A stretch of 64,000 bases of DNA from CAYXVU01 sp964468725 (lineage in GTDB: Bacteria; Acidobacteriota; Blastocatellia; UBA7656). This document shows positions 43,542 through 53,000 of the stretch, piece by piece; position 1 is the first letter of the stretch, and the number at the start of each line of letters is the position of its first letter. The stretch is taken from assembly GCA_964468725.1 (NCBI GenBank), contig CAYXVU010000003.1, forward strand, positions 1 to 64,000, in the 5' to 3' direction. The notes under the pieces are model-generated. The model was not told where the DNA came from. It worked only from the letters and a program-made list of their open reading frames with translations, and made no database searches. The position numbers were made by a program, and so were the translations under genes.

Positions 43542-44609
43542 TTATTTGTGAATTCTTTCGGTCGGCGGGATGGTTTCTTCTTCTTCACACAGATCGCTCT
43601 CGGTTACTTCGAGTGGCAGTTCAGGATGACGAGCTAAGGTTTCGGCTCCCCATCGGTCTATGGCCGAGGGGTTCGGGACGATGGCGGGTGATTGCTGACT
43701 GCCGAGCGGCACGGTGGCAAGCGGCAAGGTGGCGGCAGAATCGCTGTTAGCGCTGTTGGCCGGAGGGATTTGATCACCGGTGAACTGTGCGATGACCACG
43801 GTAATATTATCTTCGCCGCCGCGCTGGTTGGCCAATTTGATGAGGTCTTCGCAGGCTTCTTTGAGTGACGGGGCTTGTTCGATCAGTTGTTTGAGTTCTT
43901 CCAGACGAACTTTGTTTGATAATCCGTCGCTACATAAAAGCAGAATGTCGAGGTTGCAAAGGGCAACGCGATCTACCACAACATTGACGCGCGCCGCCGC
44001 GCCGAGGGCTTGCAAGATAACATTTTTATAGGTGTGGCGTTCTGCCTCTTCCGGGGTGATGTGACCCGACTGCACGAGCTGCCCAACCAGGGATTGATCG
44101 CGGGTGATTTGCTGGATTTCGTTGCCGCGAATCAGGTAGGCGCGGCTGTCGCCGACTTGGCCGAAATAGGCCGTCGTTCCGTGTACGCCAACGGCAGTGA
44201 AGGTCGCGCCCATACCGGCATATTCGCGGCGCGAGATGCTCATTTCGTAGATGTGGCGATTGGCCAGTTCGATAGCCAGTCGCAAGCGTTCGTGAAAAGG
44301 AAACCGTGCCAGTGTGGAACTCGATTGAATCTCCAACAAGCGGTCACGGGTGGTTTCTGCTGCCAGCCGACTGGCAACCTCTCCGGCCAGTGCGCCGCCC
44401 ATGCCATCGGTGACTGCCAGCACCGAGCCATAGGTGCTTTGTGAAAAGGTTGAGAGTTTTTCTTCCGCCAACCGGCGCGGTGTCTCCGAAAGCCAAGTGT
44501 CAGCGGTCGACAGGTTCAACACCATGAAGTTGTCTTCGTTGCCCCGTCTGACGAGGCCAACATCGGTCATTGCGTATACAGCAATGTTGAATGCAATGTC
44601 TTGCGGCAT
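43542..44609 (-). CDS. PP2C-type protein phosphatase
   Basis: 355 residues. All PP2C/SpoIIE-type motifs are present: DVGLVRRGNEDNF, AVTDGMGGA, FGQVGDSRAYLIR, LLLCSDGLSNKV and GGEDNITVVIA, with the metal-binding aspartates intact. Residues about 250-355 form a tail rich in Ser, Pro and Glu with no membrane helix. It dephosphorylates Ser/Thr residues in the cytoplasm; no partner kinase gene lies next to it. It could relate to the kinase-like GTPase fusion elsewhere in the window, but nothing shows that. Confidence 0.93.
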   Translation of the reverse strand: MPQDIAFNIAVYAMTDVGLVRRGNEDNFMVLNLSTADTWLSETPRRLAEEKLSTFSQSTYGSVLAVTDGMGGALAGEVASRLAAETTRDRLLEIQSSSTLARFPFHERLRLAIELANRHIYEMSISRREYAGMGATFTAVGVHGTTAYFGQVGDSRAYLIRGNEIQQITRDQSLVGQLVQSGHITPEEAERHTYKNVILQALGAAARVNVVVDRVALCNLDILLLCSDGLSNKVRLEELKQLIEQAPSLKEACEDLIKLANQRGGEDNITVVIAQFTGDQIPPANSANSDSAATLPLATVPLGSQQSPAIVPNPSAIDRWGAETLARHPELPLEVTESDLCEEEETIPPTERIHK

Positions 44610-44756
44610 AACCCACTACGCTGTCCCGCTTTCGCAGGGGACTCAAGCGGTCATCTCAATTCTTTCGTCTACTGAATTCAGTTACTGCTGAAGTTGGCGC
44701 TGATTATGAATGATTTTCGGACGATTATCAACAACTGCCCGAATAACCTCGTGCCA

Positions 44757-45923
44757 TCAGGCCATCTTGCCAATGGCTTGATCGAGGTCTTCGATAATGT
44801 CTTCCACATCTTCGATACCGACGGAGACGCGGACTAATCCATCGGTGATGCCCAACTCTTGCCGCTTGGCTTCCGGCACGGACGCGTGTGTCATGGTTGC
44901 CGGATGCGAAATCAAAGTCTCGACGCCGCCCAGCGATTCGCCCATCACACATAGGCGCACACCTTCCAAAACGCGGCGCGCATTTTCGAGCGAGCCAGTT
45001 TCAAAAGAGAGCATCGCGCCAAACCCTGACATCTGCCGTTTGGCCAGTTCGTGCTGCGCATGCGAAGGCAGCCCCGGATAATAGACCTTCTGCACTTTCG
45101 GGTTTTCGGATAAAAACTCGGCCACGCGCCGTCCATTTTCGTCATGCTGTCGCATGCGAACGGCCAACGTCTTGGTGCCGCGCAATACCAACCACGAATC
45201 CATGGGCGAGAGAATCGCGCCCGCAGCGTTTTGCAAAAAGGCCAACTGCTTGATGTCCTCTTCATCGTTGAGTATGGCTGCACCGCCAACGCTGTCGCTA
45301 TGTCCGTTCAAGTATTTGGTCGTCGAATGCACAACGATGTCGGCACCGAGTTCGAGCGGGCGTTGAAAATAGGAGCTCATAAAGGTGTTGTCCACGACCA
45401 GACGCACGCCGCGCCGTCGGGTGATATCGGCAACCGCTCGAATATCGGTGAGCGCCATCACCGGATTGGTCGGCGTTTCGATGAAGACCATGCGAGTTTG
45501 CGCGCTCATCGCATCTTCGAAATGCTGCGGCTCGCGTCCGTCCACATAGCTGAATTCAAGGCCGAAGTTGCGGAGCACTTTGTCGAAAAGACGAAAGGTT
45601 CCGCCATAGGTATTGTCGCTGACGATGACATGATCGCCTGCTTTGAGCAGCGTCATGACCACGTTGATGGCCGCCATGCCGGAGGCGAAGGCAAAAGCGG
45701 CTTGCCCGCCTTCCAGGGCGGCGAGGTTCTTTTCCAGCGCCAGGCGCGTCGGGTTTTGGGTGCGCGCATATTCGAAGCCTTTGTGTTTGCCGAGACCTTC
45801 TTGCGCGTAGGTTGAGGTTTGGTAGATCGGCACGCTGACCGCGCCGGTTGTTGGATCAGGCTGATTGCCCGCGTGAATGGCCTGCGTGGCGAACTTCAGC
45901 AAACGAATTTCTGCATCTTTCAT
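44757..45923 (-). CDS. cystathionine gamma-synthase/lyase family enzyme
   Basis: 388 residues. It is a PLP enzyme of the Cys/Met metabolism family. The internal aldimine lysine lies in HSTTKYLNGHSD, cofactor-contact ASGMAAINVV and the family motifs YARTQNPTR and ETPTNPVM are present. A C-terminal GGVETLISHPATMTHA motif matches gamma-lyase/synthase enzymes. Synthase, lyase and homocysteine-forming activities cannot be separated by eye. It is transcribed separately on the minus strand. Confidence 0.92.
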   Translation of the reverse strand: MKDAEIRLLKFATQAIHAGNQPDPTTGAVSVPIYQTSTYAQEGLGKHKGFEYARTQNPTRLALEKNLAALEGGQAAFAFASGMAAINVVMTLLKAGDHVIVSDNTYGGTFRLFDKVLRNFGLEFSYVDGREPQHFEDAMSAQTRMVFIETPTNPVMALTDIRAVADITRRRGVRLVVDNTFMSSYFQRPLELGADIVVHSTTKYLNGHSDSVGGAAILNDEEDIKQLAFLQNAAGAILSPMDSWLVLRGTKTLAVRMRQHDENGRRVAEFLSENPKVQKVYYPGLPSHAQHELAKRQMSGFGAMLSFETGSLENARRVLEGVRLCVMGESLGGVETLISHPATMTHASVPEAKRQELGITDGLVRVSVGIEDVEDIIEDLDQAIGKMA

Positions 45924-46153
45924 GACAAGGGTAATCTACCATTTTTCCTCCGGCTTGGGCAGGCGATGCGAAGGATTTTAGGTCACCAGTATAGCGCCGC
46001 AAATCCTCCATTCGATGCACTCTTGTTGGCAGTCGCCGCGAAAGGCATCGGAACTTTGTTTCAATTGAATCGTATTCGGGTGTGCCTGTATAGTTTCGGC
46101 GCTCATTTTCGATGCAGAGAATGTTATCAAACAGTCGGAGCCTATCGAACTTT

Positions 46154-48361
46154 ATGCATAAGCGCGCAGCGGTCTTCTCGATTTTGTTAATGCTCTTGTT
46201 TGCTTCGTCTCTCACTTGGTTGTCTGCAAGGGATGTCGCAGCGCAGACGGGGGAAGAGCAAAATGGTTTGCCGGAAGCCGTGCAAGTCGGCGGCCTCGAA
46301 ATGGCGGTCAAGGCCGGTTTTGGTAAGCTGGCTGTCAGCACCTCATACGGCAGTTGGGTGCCGTTTCGCATCAGCCTCGCCAATCAGGGCGCACCCATCA
46401 ATGGTCGCCTGATCGTGCGCACCGAATCACAGCCCAATCCGAGCCCGCAAGTCCGCGAGTTCACCAAAGATATCCAACTGCCAACCGGCGCACGCCAACT
46501 TCATGAGATCACCGCCTACGTCAACTCTGCACACAAAGAGACGGAGGTTATTCTCCTCTCCGACGGGCAAGAGGCAGCGAAAGTTTTGGTCAAAGTCGAG
46601 CGCACTTATTACTCAAACGAGCAACTCGATATTGGGGTGATTGACACCGACGCGACGACGCTCAATCATCTCGGCTCGGTCGAAATTTTTCGTCCGCCGA
46701 ATCGAGCGCCCTTCAAAGGTGCGCCCGCGCAGCCGACGGCGTCGCCCAATGCGAACGCTGCGAATCAAACAGCCGCCTCTCCAACTCCGCCGCCTGCTCC
46801 GCCAACTCGGCGACGCAGAGGTTGGGGGTCGAATCAACAGGGGCCGACCGCCCATCCGGTCGTCTTTCCGGCAGAAGACATGCCGCGCGATTTCGTTTCC
46901 TATGACTCGCTTGATGTCGTCGTTTTGGGCGATGCGCCGCTCAGTCAGTTGACGGAAGAGCAAAGCCGCGCGCTGCGCTTATGGGTTGCCGCGGGCGGAT
47001 TTTTGATCGTCACCGGCGGCGCAGACATTGCGGGATTGCGCGCCGCTGGATTGGATGCCATCTTGCCGGTTGAGGCGCAGGGTACAACGTCGAGCGCAAC
47101 GCTTGACGTATTGACGGCGACTTACGGGCGATTTGAATCCTCCGAGTCCTTGCTGGCCATTTCGGCTCATTTGCGAGACGGCGCGCGCCTGCTGCTTGGC
47201 ACTAGTGATCGGGTGATCGCCGCCGAAAAAACGTATGGCAGCGGGTTGGTGCGGTTTGTTGCCATCAATCCCAAACTCAATCCCTATCGGGGTTGGGCGA
47301 GTGCGAAGGATTTATGGACAGACCTGTTGTTGCCTGCGATTGAAACGCAGAGCCGTCAAACTAACTGGCTGATGATGGGGCGCAGATGGAGTCCGCGTTC
47401 GAATACCGGCGGCGGACAGAATGCGCTCTTCAAACTTGCTGATATCAAACCGCCATCGGCGAACTATTTTCTGCTCTTTTTGCTCGCCTATATCCTCACG
47501 GTCGGGCCGATCAACTACTTCGCCTTGAAGTGGGTCAAGAAACTGGATTGGGCGTGGGTGACGATTCCCGCCGTTGTGCTGCTGTTTACAACGGCGAGCG
47601 TGATCACGTCGGAGATCGGTCGCGGCGGCGGTTCGGTCGCTGCGGAAATTACCCTTGTCGAATTGCATCAGCCCGAGCGCATCGCGCGCGATATGGCGGG
47701 CGTATTGGTGATGCCTTCGGCAAAAGGTGTACAGGAGATCACGCTTGCCGGAACGGATGTATTTGCCAGAGATTCGAGCGCTGATATCGGGCCAAGCGGG
47801 AGTTCTAACGGCGCGATAGAGGTCGAAAACCGAGGGCAGGATTTTCAGTTCAATGTTCCGGTCAACACCTGGTCGGCGGAGATGTTCGAGGCAAGTGCGG
47901 TGCGCGAGGTTGCCGCGCCGCTCGTTGCCCTCTCCGAGGGGGGCGAGTCGGGTGGTGGCGCGGTGAAGGTAAAGAACCTCAGCGGCGTGCCGATCAGCAA
48001 AGCGGCGCTGATCGGTGTGAGCGGGGTGTCGGAATTGTTTGATTTGGCTCCGGGCGCAGAGCAAGAGATCAAGCTCAACACCCCACAATCGAGTAGCTTT
48101 ATCAACTGGTACTCTATGCAATTGGAACCGAACAGCCTCGAACAGCAAACCTTTGACGATTTGAGCGCGGCGCTCGAATACGAAATCAGCGGCGAGGCCG
48201 GACAGCGACAACTGTTTTATGATAGCGTGCAGATGCCCAATGTCGTGCCCCTGCTGCAACGCCCGATTCTGGTCGCCTTTGTTGACGATACGCCGATCAA
48301 GATAACCTTCAAAAGCTCGATCAAACGTCAAGGCAGAACCCTCTATGTGGTGCATCTGTGA
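46154..48361 (+). CDS. large membrane-anchored protein with GATase-like domain
   Basis: 735 residues from ATG 46154. A signal peptide (AAVFSILLMLLFASSLTWLSARDVAAQ) is followed by a beta-rich extracytoplasmic part, a Pro/Ala/Thr linker with RRRRGWG (about 205-235), a glutamine-amidotransferase-like region (LDVVVLGDAP, LRLWVAAGGFLIVTGG) and two helices (YFLLFLLAYILTVGPINYFAL, WVTIPAVVLLFTTASVI). Further beta-rich sequence follows. Such proteins occur beside ABC and MoxR genes in Acidobacteriota and Myxococcota. The ATG at 46112 would add 14 residues before the signal. Confidence 0.78.
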   Translation: MHKRAAVFSILLMLLFASSLTWLSARDVAAQTGEEQNGLPEAVQVGGLEMAVKAGFGKLAVSTSYGSWVPFRISLANQGAPINGRLIVRTESQPNPSPQVREFTKDIQLPTGARQLHEITAYVNSAHKETEVILLSDGQEAAKVLVKVERTYYSNEQLDIGVIDTDATTLNHLGSVEIFRPPNRAPFKGAPAQPTASPNANAANQTAASPTPPPAPPTRRRRGWGSNQQGPTAHPVVFPAEDMPRDFVSYDSLDVVVLGDAPLSQLTEEQSRALRLWVAAGGFLIVTGGADIAGLRAAGLDAILPVEAQGTTSSATLDVLTATYGRFESSESLLAISAHLRDGARLLLGTSDRVIAAEKTYGSGLVRFVAINPKLNPYRGWASAKDLWTDLLLPAIETQSRQTNWLMMGRRWSPRSNTGGGQNALFKLADIKPPSANYFLLFLLAYILTVGPINYFALKWVKKLDWAWVTIPAVVLLFTTASVITSEIGRGGGSVAAEITLVELHQPERIARDMAGVLVMPSAKGVQEITLAGTDVFARDSSADIGPSGSSNGAIEVENRGQDFQFNVPVNTWSAEMFEASAVREVAAPLVALSEGGESGGGAVKVKNLSGVPISKAALIGVSGVSELFDLAPGAEQEIKLNTPQSSSFINWYSMQLEPNSLEQQTFDDLSAALEYEISGEAGQRQLFYDSVQMPNVVPLLQRPILVAFVDDTPIKITFKSSIKRQGRTLYVVHL

Positions 48362-48411
48362 AGGCAACAAGCAGGGGGATAGATATGCCATCTCCGGTAG
48401 CGTAAAACGAT

Positions 48412-49338
48412 ATGATCAAACTCGAAAACGTTACGAAGTATTACAAACAATTTCCCGCTGTCAACGACATCAGCTTCGAGATCGGACGTGGCGAAGTCTT
48501 TGGTTTCATCGGCCCGAACGGTGCAGGGAAGACGACGACCATCAAAATGCTTTCGACCTTGATGATGCCGTCGCAAGGCACACTGACCATCGGCGGTTAC
48601 GATGTGGTGCGCGAGCCGCATGAGGTGCGCCGCATTATCGGATATATGCCGGACAGCTTCGGCGTCTATGAAGATTTGTTGGTGTGGGAGTATCTGGATT
48701 ATTTCGCCGCGCTCTATAAAGTGCTGCCTTCCAAACGCAAAGCGGCAATTGATGATGTGCTTGAACTGACCGACCTGACGATCAAATACAACTCGCAAGT
48801 GATGAGTCTGTCGCGCGGCATGAAGCAGCGATTGTGTTTGGCAAAGACGCTCATTCATGACCCGGAAGTCTTGTTGCTTGATGAACCGGCATCAGGCCTT
48901 GACCCGCACGCGCGCATCGAGATTCGGGAACTCATCCGCGAGCTTTGTCGCATGGGCAAAACCGTCGTCGTTTCCTCGCATATCTTGACCGAGCTTGCCG
49001 ATTTTTGCACTTCGATTGGCATTATCGAAGCCGGTCGCATGTTAGCCGCCGGTCGTCTCGATGAGATTACCGCACAGCTTGCCGGTCACGTCTTGTTGGA
49101 GATTACCGTAAAAGGCGACCCGACGGCGGCTCTGGATTTGCTGGCCGAACGCCCGGAAGTCAAACATGCGACCTGCGACGGTCGCGTCATTCACGCCGAA
49201 TACACTGGCAACCCCGATGATGTTGACGAGCTATTGGCTTATTTGGTGAAGGGCGATGTGCGCGTCCTCGGTTTTTCGCGCACGCAGGCCGATTTGGAAG
49301 ATATCTTCCTCAAAATTACACGCGGGGTCGTCGCCTAG
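48412..49338 (+). CDS. ABC transporter ATP-binding protein
   Basis: 308 residues. It has Walker A GPNGAGKT near 38, a signature-like LSRGMKQRLCLAKTL (LSxGMKQ, as in other export ATPases of this class), Walker B VLLLDEPASGLDP and switch VSSHILTELADFC. This is the ABC-2/GldA-like drug or lipid exporter type, working with the permease encoded next (78 bases downstream). Confidence 0.93.
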   Translation: MIKLENVTKYYKQFPAVNDISFEIGRGEVFGFIGPNGAGKTTTIKMLSTLMMPSQGTLTIGGYDVVREPHEVRRIIGYMPDSFGVYEDLLVWEYLDYFAALYKVLPSKRKAAIDDVLELTDLTIKYNSQVMSLSRGMKQRLCLAKTLIHDPEVLLLDEPASGLDPHARIEIRELIRELCRMGKTVVVSSHILTELADFCTSIGIIEAGRMLAAGRLDEITAQLAGHVLLEITVKGDPTAALDLLAERPEVKHATCDGRVIHAEYTGNPDDVDELLAYLVKGDVRVLGFSRTQADLEDIFLKITRGVVA

Positions 49339-49416
49339 CGAGGACTGAGGCATGCGGACTGTGGGTTGAGCGAGCCATGAGTCTGTTCAGCCCTCCGTTC
49401 TCATTATTATTGAAAT

Positions 49417-50247
49417 ATGACCATATCGAATCCAATTTTGATCAAAGAGATGCGCACCCGCATGCGAGGCAAACGCGCCTTTTTGGTGTTGACCGGGTAC
49501 GCGCTGATTTTAAGCCTCATCATCGGGCTGATCTACATGGTAGTCGTCAACAATGCCCCGGCAGGCGTAGTCAATCAAGCTGGTAAATTTCTCACGCCCG
49601 TACTGATCTTTGTGCAGATGGGGTTGATCTGTTTGATCGCGCCGACCTTCTCGGCAAGCGCCATTTCGACGGAGCGCGAACAGGAGACTTTTGACCTACT
49701 CATTGCCTCGCTGGCCAGTTCGAAGACCATTCTGCTTGGCAAAGTCGGCGCTTCCCTTTCATATCTGTTACTCACCTTGTTTGGCTCGTTGCCCCTGATT
49801 GCCCTGACCTATTCGCTTGGCGGCATTGCGCTTGGCGATATTGCCAAAGCCTACCTGGTGATGATGTTCGCAGGGATGACCTACTGCTCAATGAGTTTTT
49901 ACTGGTCGTGTCTGATTCGTCGAGGTGTGATTGCGCAACTGGTCAGTATCTTTTCGGTAATCTTTCTGGTGGCGGGCATACCGGCGTTGGCACTCTTTAT
50001 GTCGGCCTTGGCGAATAGCTTTTCGGGCGGCAATACGCAGAGTTATTTGCAGATCGCATTTCTGTTGCTCCGAACCAACCCGTTTGCGGCAATTGCCTCG
50101 TTGATCGTCGGTTTCCCGATCCCCAACAATATCTGGTTCAGCAGTATTCCAATCTGGGTGACGCAAGTGCTATTTTACTCATTGCTGACAGCGCTCAGCT
50201 TGTTTCTCAGTTTTCGGCGATTGGAGAGGGTGCGACATTGGATGTAA
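49417..50247 (+). CDS. ABC-2 type transporter permease
   Basis: 276 residues with six hydrophobic helices (FLVLTGYALILSLIIGLIYMVVV first). A conserved FSASAISTEREQETFDLLIAS stretch is typical of ABC-2 permeases. It forms the membrane half of the exporter with the preceding ATPase. Its stop codon at 50245-50247 overlaps the TTG start of the next gene by ten bases. Confidence 0.92.
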   Translation: MTISNPILIKEMRTRMRGKRAFLVLTGYALILSLIIGLIYMVVVNNAPAGVVNQAGKFLTPVLIFVQMGLICLIAPTFSASAISTEREQETFDLLIASLASSKTILLGKVGASLSYLLLTLFGSLPLIALTYSLGGIALGDIAKAYLVMMFAGMTYCSMSFYWSCLIRRGVIAQLVSIFSVIFLVAGIPALALFMSALANSFSGGNTQSYLQIAFLLLRTNPFAAIASLIVGFPIPNNIWFSSIPIWVTQVLFYSLLTALSLFLSFRRLERVRHWM

Positions 50248-52313
50248 GAGAGGCAATCAGAGAAATCCGGCAACTGGTGCAGAACGTGCAGCGGCGCGAA
50301 CATCTGCGTTCACTGTTCAGCCATGCGGCATTGACCCTGCTCATCGGCGGGGCGCTGGCGGCAGCGGTCGTCGTGATAGCCAAGATGCGCCCGACCCTTG
50401 CCGCTTCGTGGGCACTTGCCGCAGGGGTCATGAGTCTGGCAGTTGTCGCTTTTGCCGCACGCTGGTACCTGACGCGTCTGACGGAAGACGATGTTACCTC
50501 AAAGGTTGATCGCGCTTTGCAATTGGAAGACCGATTGCTGACAGCTTATAACCTGTTGGCGCGCCGCGCGCCGACTACTGAAATGGAAGCGGCACTGATT
50601 GATGATACGGCTGCGCGCCTCCGCGACGCGAAAGTTTCGGCGCTTGCGCCTTATCGCTTTACCCGGTTGCATGGGTTGAGTTTGATCGGCGGGGTGGCGC
50701 TAATGGTCGCCTTGTTGATTCCGCAAACCGCATTGCCGGGCGGCGCAGCGATTGCCGAAGAGCGCGCCGATATTCAAGCCGCCGGTGAGATGCTGGAACA
50801 GGTGGCCAGCGAAGTTACCAAAGAGTTGCCTGCGGAGAGCGAGACCGCAAAGCTGGCAACTGAGCAGGCTGAACTCGGTCGCGCCTTGCGGCGCTCGAAT
50901 GACACGCGCGCCGAAGCGTTAAAAAAGATCGGCAACCTCGAAAACCGGATTCGGGAACGCCACGACTATCTGTCGAATACGCGCGCCAACGAGATCGTGG
51001 CGATGGCCGAAAGGCGATTGCGATCTGCCTTAGCCAAAGTCGGCAAGCCGCAAAGCGAACAACTGGCACGCGCCGAATCCCGACCTGCCGATGCTGCCAG
51101 CGAAGCCGCCAAATCCAGCCCTGTGACAGCTAACCCCAAAGGCGATGAGAAACCTCCGGCCTCTAAAGCGAAGCCCGCGCCCGTCGCCGCTGATACATCG
51201 AAGCCTCCTGATGCCGCATCAGCTTCGTCAAATGCGAATCGCAAAGGTGACGCGGCGAGCGATCAAGGTCAAGCAACCACACCGCCTTCGAAACCCGAAG
51301 GCCGCGACAATCGCAACAACGCTCTCAACCCTCCTCGCTCCTCTGGTGAACAACCGGGGTCGGCCAATTCGGAAACGACCACTTCGACGAATCCTCAGAA
51401 GGGCGAAGGCGGGCAGCCCGCGACTTCATCAGAGGCGCAGCCTAACCCGACTTCCGGGCAATCCGCCAGCGCGGAGACCGCTACTACCGGCGATCAAGGC
51501 GCGCCCAATCAGCCCAAGCCGGATGAGGCTGCCGGTCAGCCCAATAGCCTGACCGGGGCGATGACAGGGGAGGCTTTGAAAGCAGCGCCGAATCTTTCTG
51601 GCGAGTTGATGAAGCAAGCGGCGCAGATGCGACTCGGTCAGCTCAAACCTGAAGACATAAAAAATCTGCAAGCCTCCGCGCAAGAATTGGCGCGCGACCT
51701 GTCACAGCTAGCGCAGTCGAAAGAGTTTCAGCAAGCCGTCGAACAATTCGTTCGCAATGCCAGCCCTGAACAGCTTGAGCAGATGGCGCGTTCATTGTTG
51801 CAACAAGAACAGTTGAAGAAAGAGTTGGAGGCAACTGCGCGTTTGCTGGCCGAAAATCGCCAGATTCGTGAAATGGCCGCAGGCATTGCTAAACAGCTTG
51901 AAGACCGCTTCGGCCAACGCGATGAGCGCGCCCAATCACCCAATCGCACCACTCAAGGCGGCAATCCGCCAACCGGACAGGCCAGTGGCGAAGGCACACG
52001 TGGCAATGGTCGCGGCAACGGCGCAGGTACTGGCAAAGGCAGCAGCACGCAACCTCTGAACCCGCGTTTGACTGGGCAGGGCAAGGCTACACAATTGAGC
52101 GGCTCATTGCAGAACCGACAAGGGGGCGAATACCTGTTTTTGCAATCCAGCCCGACAACCGGCGCTTCGCGGCTGCCCTATTCATCTGCCTATCCGCGCT
52201 ATCGTCGCGCCGCCGAACGTTCGGTTGAACGCAGTCAGATTCCGACTCATCTGCGCGGGATGATTCGCGACTATTTTGATGTCATCAACCCCGACGCCGG
52301 GAAGAAGAATTGA
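50238..52313 (+). CDS. membrane protein with coiled-coil and low-complexity regions
   Basis: 691 residues. Three helices in the first 175 residues (SHAALTLLIGGALAAAVVVI, SWALAAGVMSLAVVAFAARW, GLSLIGGVALMVALLIP). Residues about 180-270 are a coiled coil rich in Glu, Lys and Ala. Residues 270-460 are low-complexity, rich in Ser, Ala, Pro and Lys. Two helical stretches follow (about 460-550), then a Gly/Asn-rich tail (GTRGNGRGNGAGTGKG). The layout recalls low-complexity membrane proteins encoded with MoxR and DUF58 genes. Start is TTG at 50238, eight bases behind GGAGAGGG. Confidence 0.78.
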   Translation: MDVREAIREIRQLVQNVQRREHLRSLFSHAALTLLIGGALAAAVVVIAKMRPTLAASWALAAGVMSLAVVAFAARWYLTRLTEDDVTSKVDRALQLEDRLLTAYNLLARRAPTTEMEAALIDDTAARLRDAKVSALAPYRFTRLHGLSLIGGVALMVALLIPQTALPGGAAIAEERADIQAAGEMLEQVASEVTKELPAESETAKLATEQAELGRALRRSNDTRAEALKKIGNLENRIRERHDYLSNTRANEIVAMAERRLRSALAKVGKPQSEQLARAESRPADAASEAAKSSPVTANPKGDEKPPASKAKPAPVAADTSKPPDAASASSNANRKGDAASDQGQATTPPSKPEGRDNRNNALNPPRSSGEQPGSANSETTTSTNPQKGEGGQPATSSEAQPNPTSGQSASAETATTGDQGAPNQPKPDEAAGQPNSLTGAMTGEALKAAPNLSGELMKQAAQMRLGQLKPEDIKNLQASAQELARDLSQLAQSKEFQQAVEQFVRNASPEQLEQMARSLLQQEQLKKELEATARLLAENRQIREMAAGIAKQLEDRFGQRDERAQSPNRTTQGGNPPTGQASGEGTRGNGRGNGAGTGKGSSTQPLNPRLTGQGKATQLSGSLQNRQGGEYLFLQSSPTTGASRLPYSSAYPRYRRAAERSVERSQIPTHLRGMIRDYFDVINPDAGKKN

Positions 52314-52427
52314 AGAGATGCCAATACCTTCACATCGGCGCATGGCGGCCAGCCGACAAAGGGCAGGTTACGGAGTTGCGCCGAGGCGACTGATTTGCAG
52401 ATGACAATTTCTCAAGAGGAGCGAGGA

Positions 52428-52922
52428 ATGGATCAACGAGAGAAAGAGCGATTGCTTTGGAATTTACGATCTCTGCCGAATGAACTGGACGATTTACTCG
52501 GCGATCTGGATGAAGAGATACTGCGATGGCGACCGAATCCGCGTAAGTGGTCGGTGAAAGAGATTATGTGCCACCTCCGCGATATGGAACGTTTCGCCTA
52601 TCTGGCACGCTATCAGCGCATTCTCAGCGAAGATCAACCGGTGCTAGCCAATGTTGATCAAGACCGCCTCGCCGCAGAAAGCGATTACCTCAATCAAGAC
52701 GCGAAAGAGGCGCTTGCGGACTTCAAACGGCTGCGCGCCGAGACTGTTCAGACGCTCGAAGCCGCGTCGCTCGAAGCGTTTGACCGCATCGGCGTTCACG
52801 AAGCCGATGGCCCCTTTACCATTGAGCAATTCATACAGCGGCAACTCAAGGGTAATGATGTCAATCACCTCAATCAGATGAAGGACATCGTCGTTTTCAA
52901 GATGCCCTGGAAACAAGCATAG
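52428..52922 (+). CDS. DinB-family protein
   Basis: 164 residues, four-helix bundle. It contains WRPNPRKWSVKEIMCHLRDMERFAYLAR, the typical metal-binding His region of DinB, and a later QLKGNDVNHLNQMKDIV with the second His. Members bind nickel or zinc; some transfer bacillithiol or mycothiol. It sits inside the ABC/MoxR locus but has no evident tie to it. The ATG at 52428 follows a GAGGAGCGAGGA stretch. Confidence 0.9.
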   Translation: MDQREKERLLWNLRSLPNELDDLLGDLDEEILRWRPNPRKWSVKEIMCHLRDMERFAYLARYQRILSEDQPVLANVDQDRLAAESDYLNQDAKEALADFKRLRAETVQTLEAASLEAFDRIGVHEADGPFTIEQFIQRQLKGNDVNHLNQMKDIVVFKMPWKQA

Positions 52923-52959
52923 TCTATAGACCTTCGTCTGTTGTGAGTTGTATCAATTT

Positions 52960-53000
52960 TTAGCTGACAATAGACGACGGACTACAGATGACGGACTGCT
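52960..53000. repeat. degenerate short tandem repeat before the MoxR gene
   Basis: The words AGACGACGGACT, ACAGATGACGGACT repeat with about 14-base spacing directly upstream of the ATG at 53001, leaving no ribosome site. The same kind of GACGATGGACG words recur upstream of the DUF58 gene at 54075. This repeat class is described under the repeat finding. Confidence 0.45.
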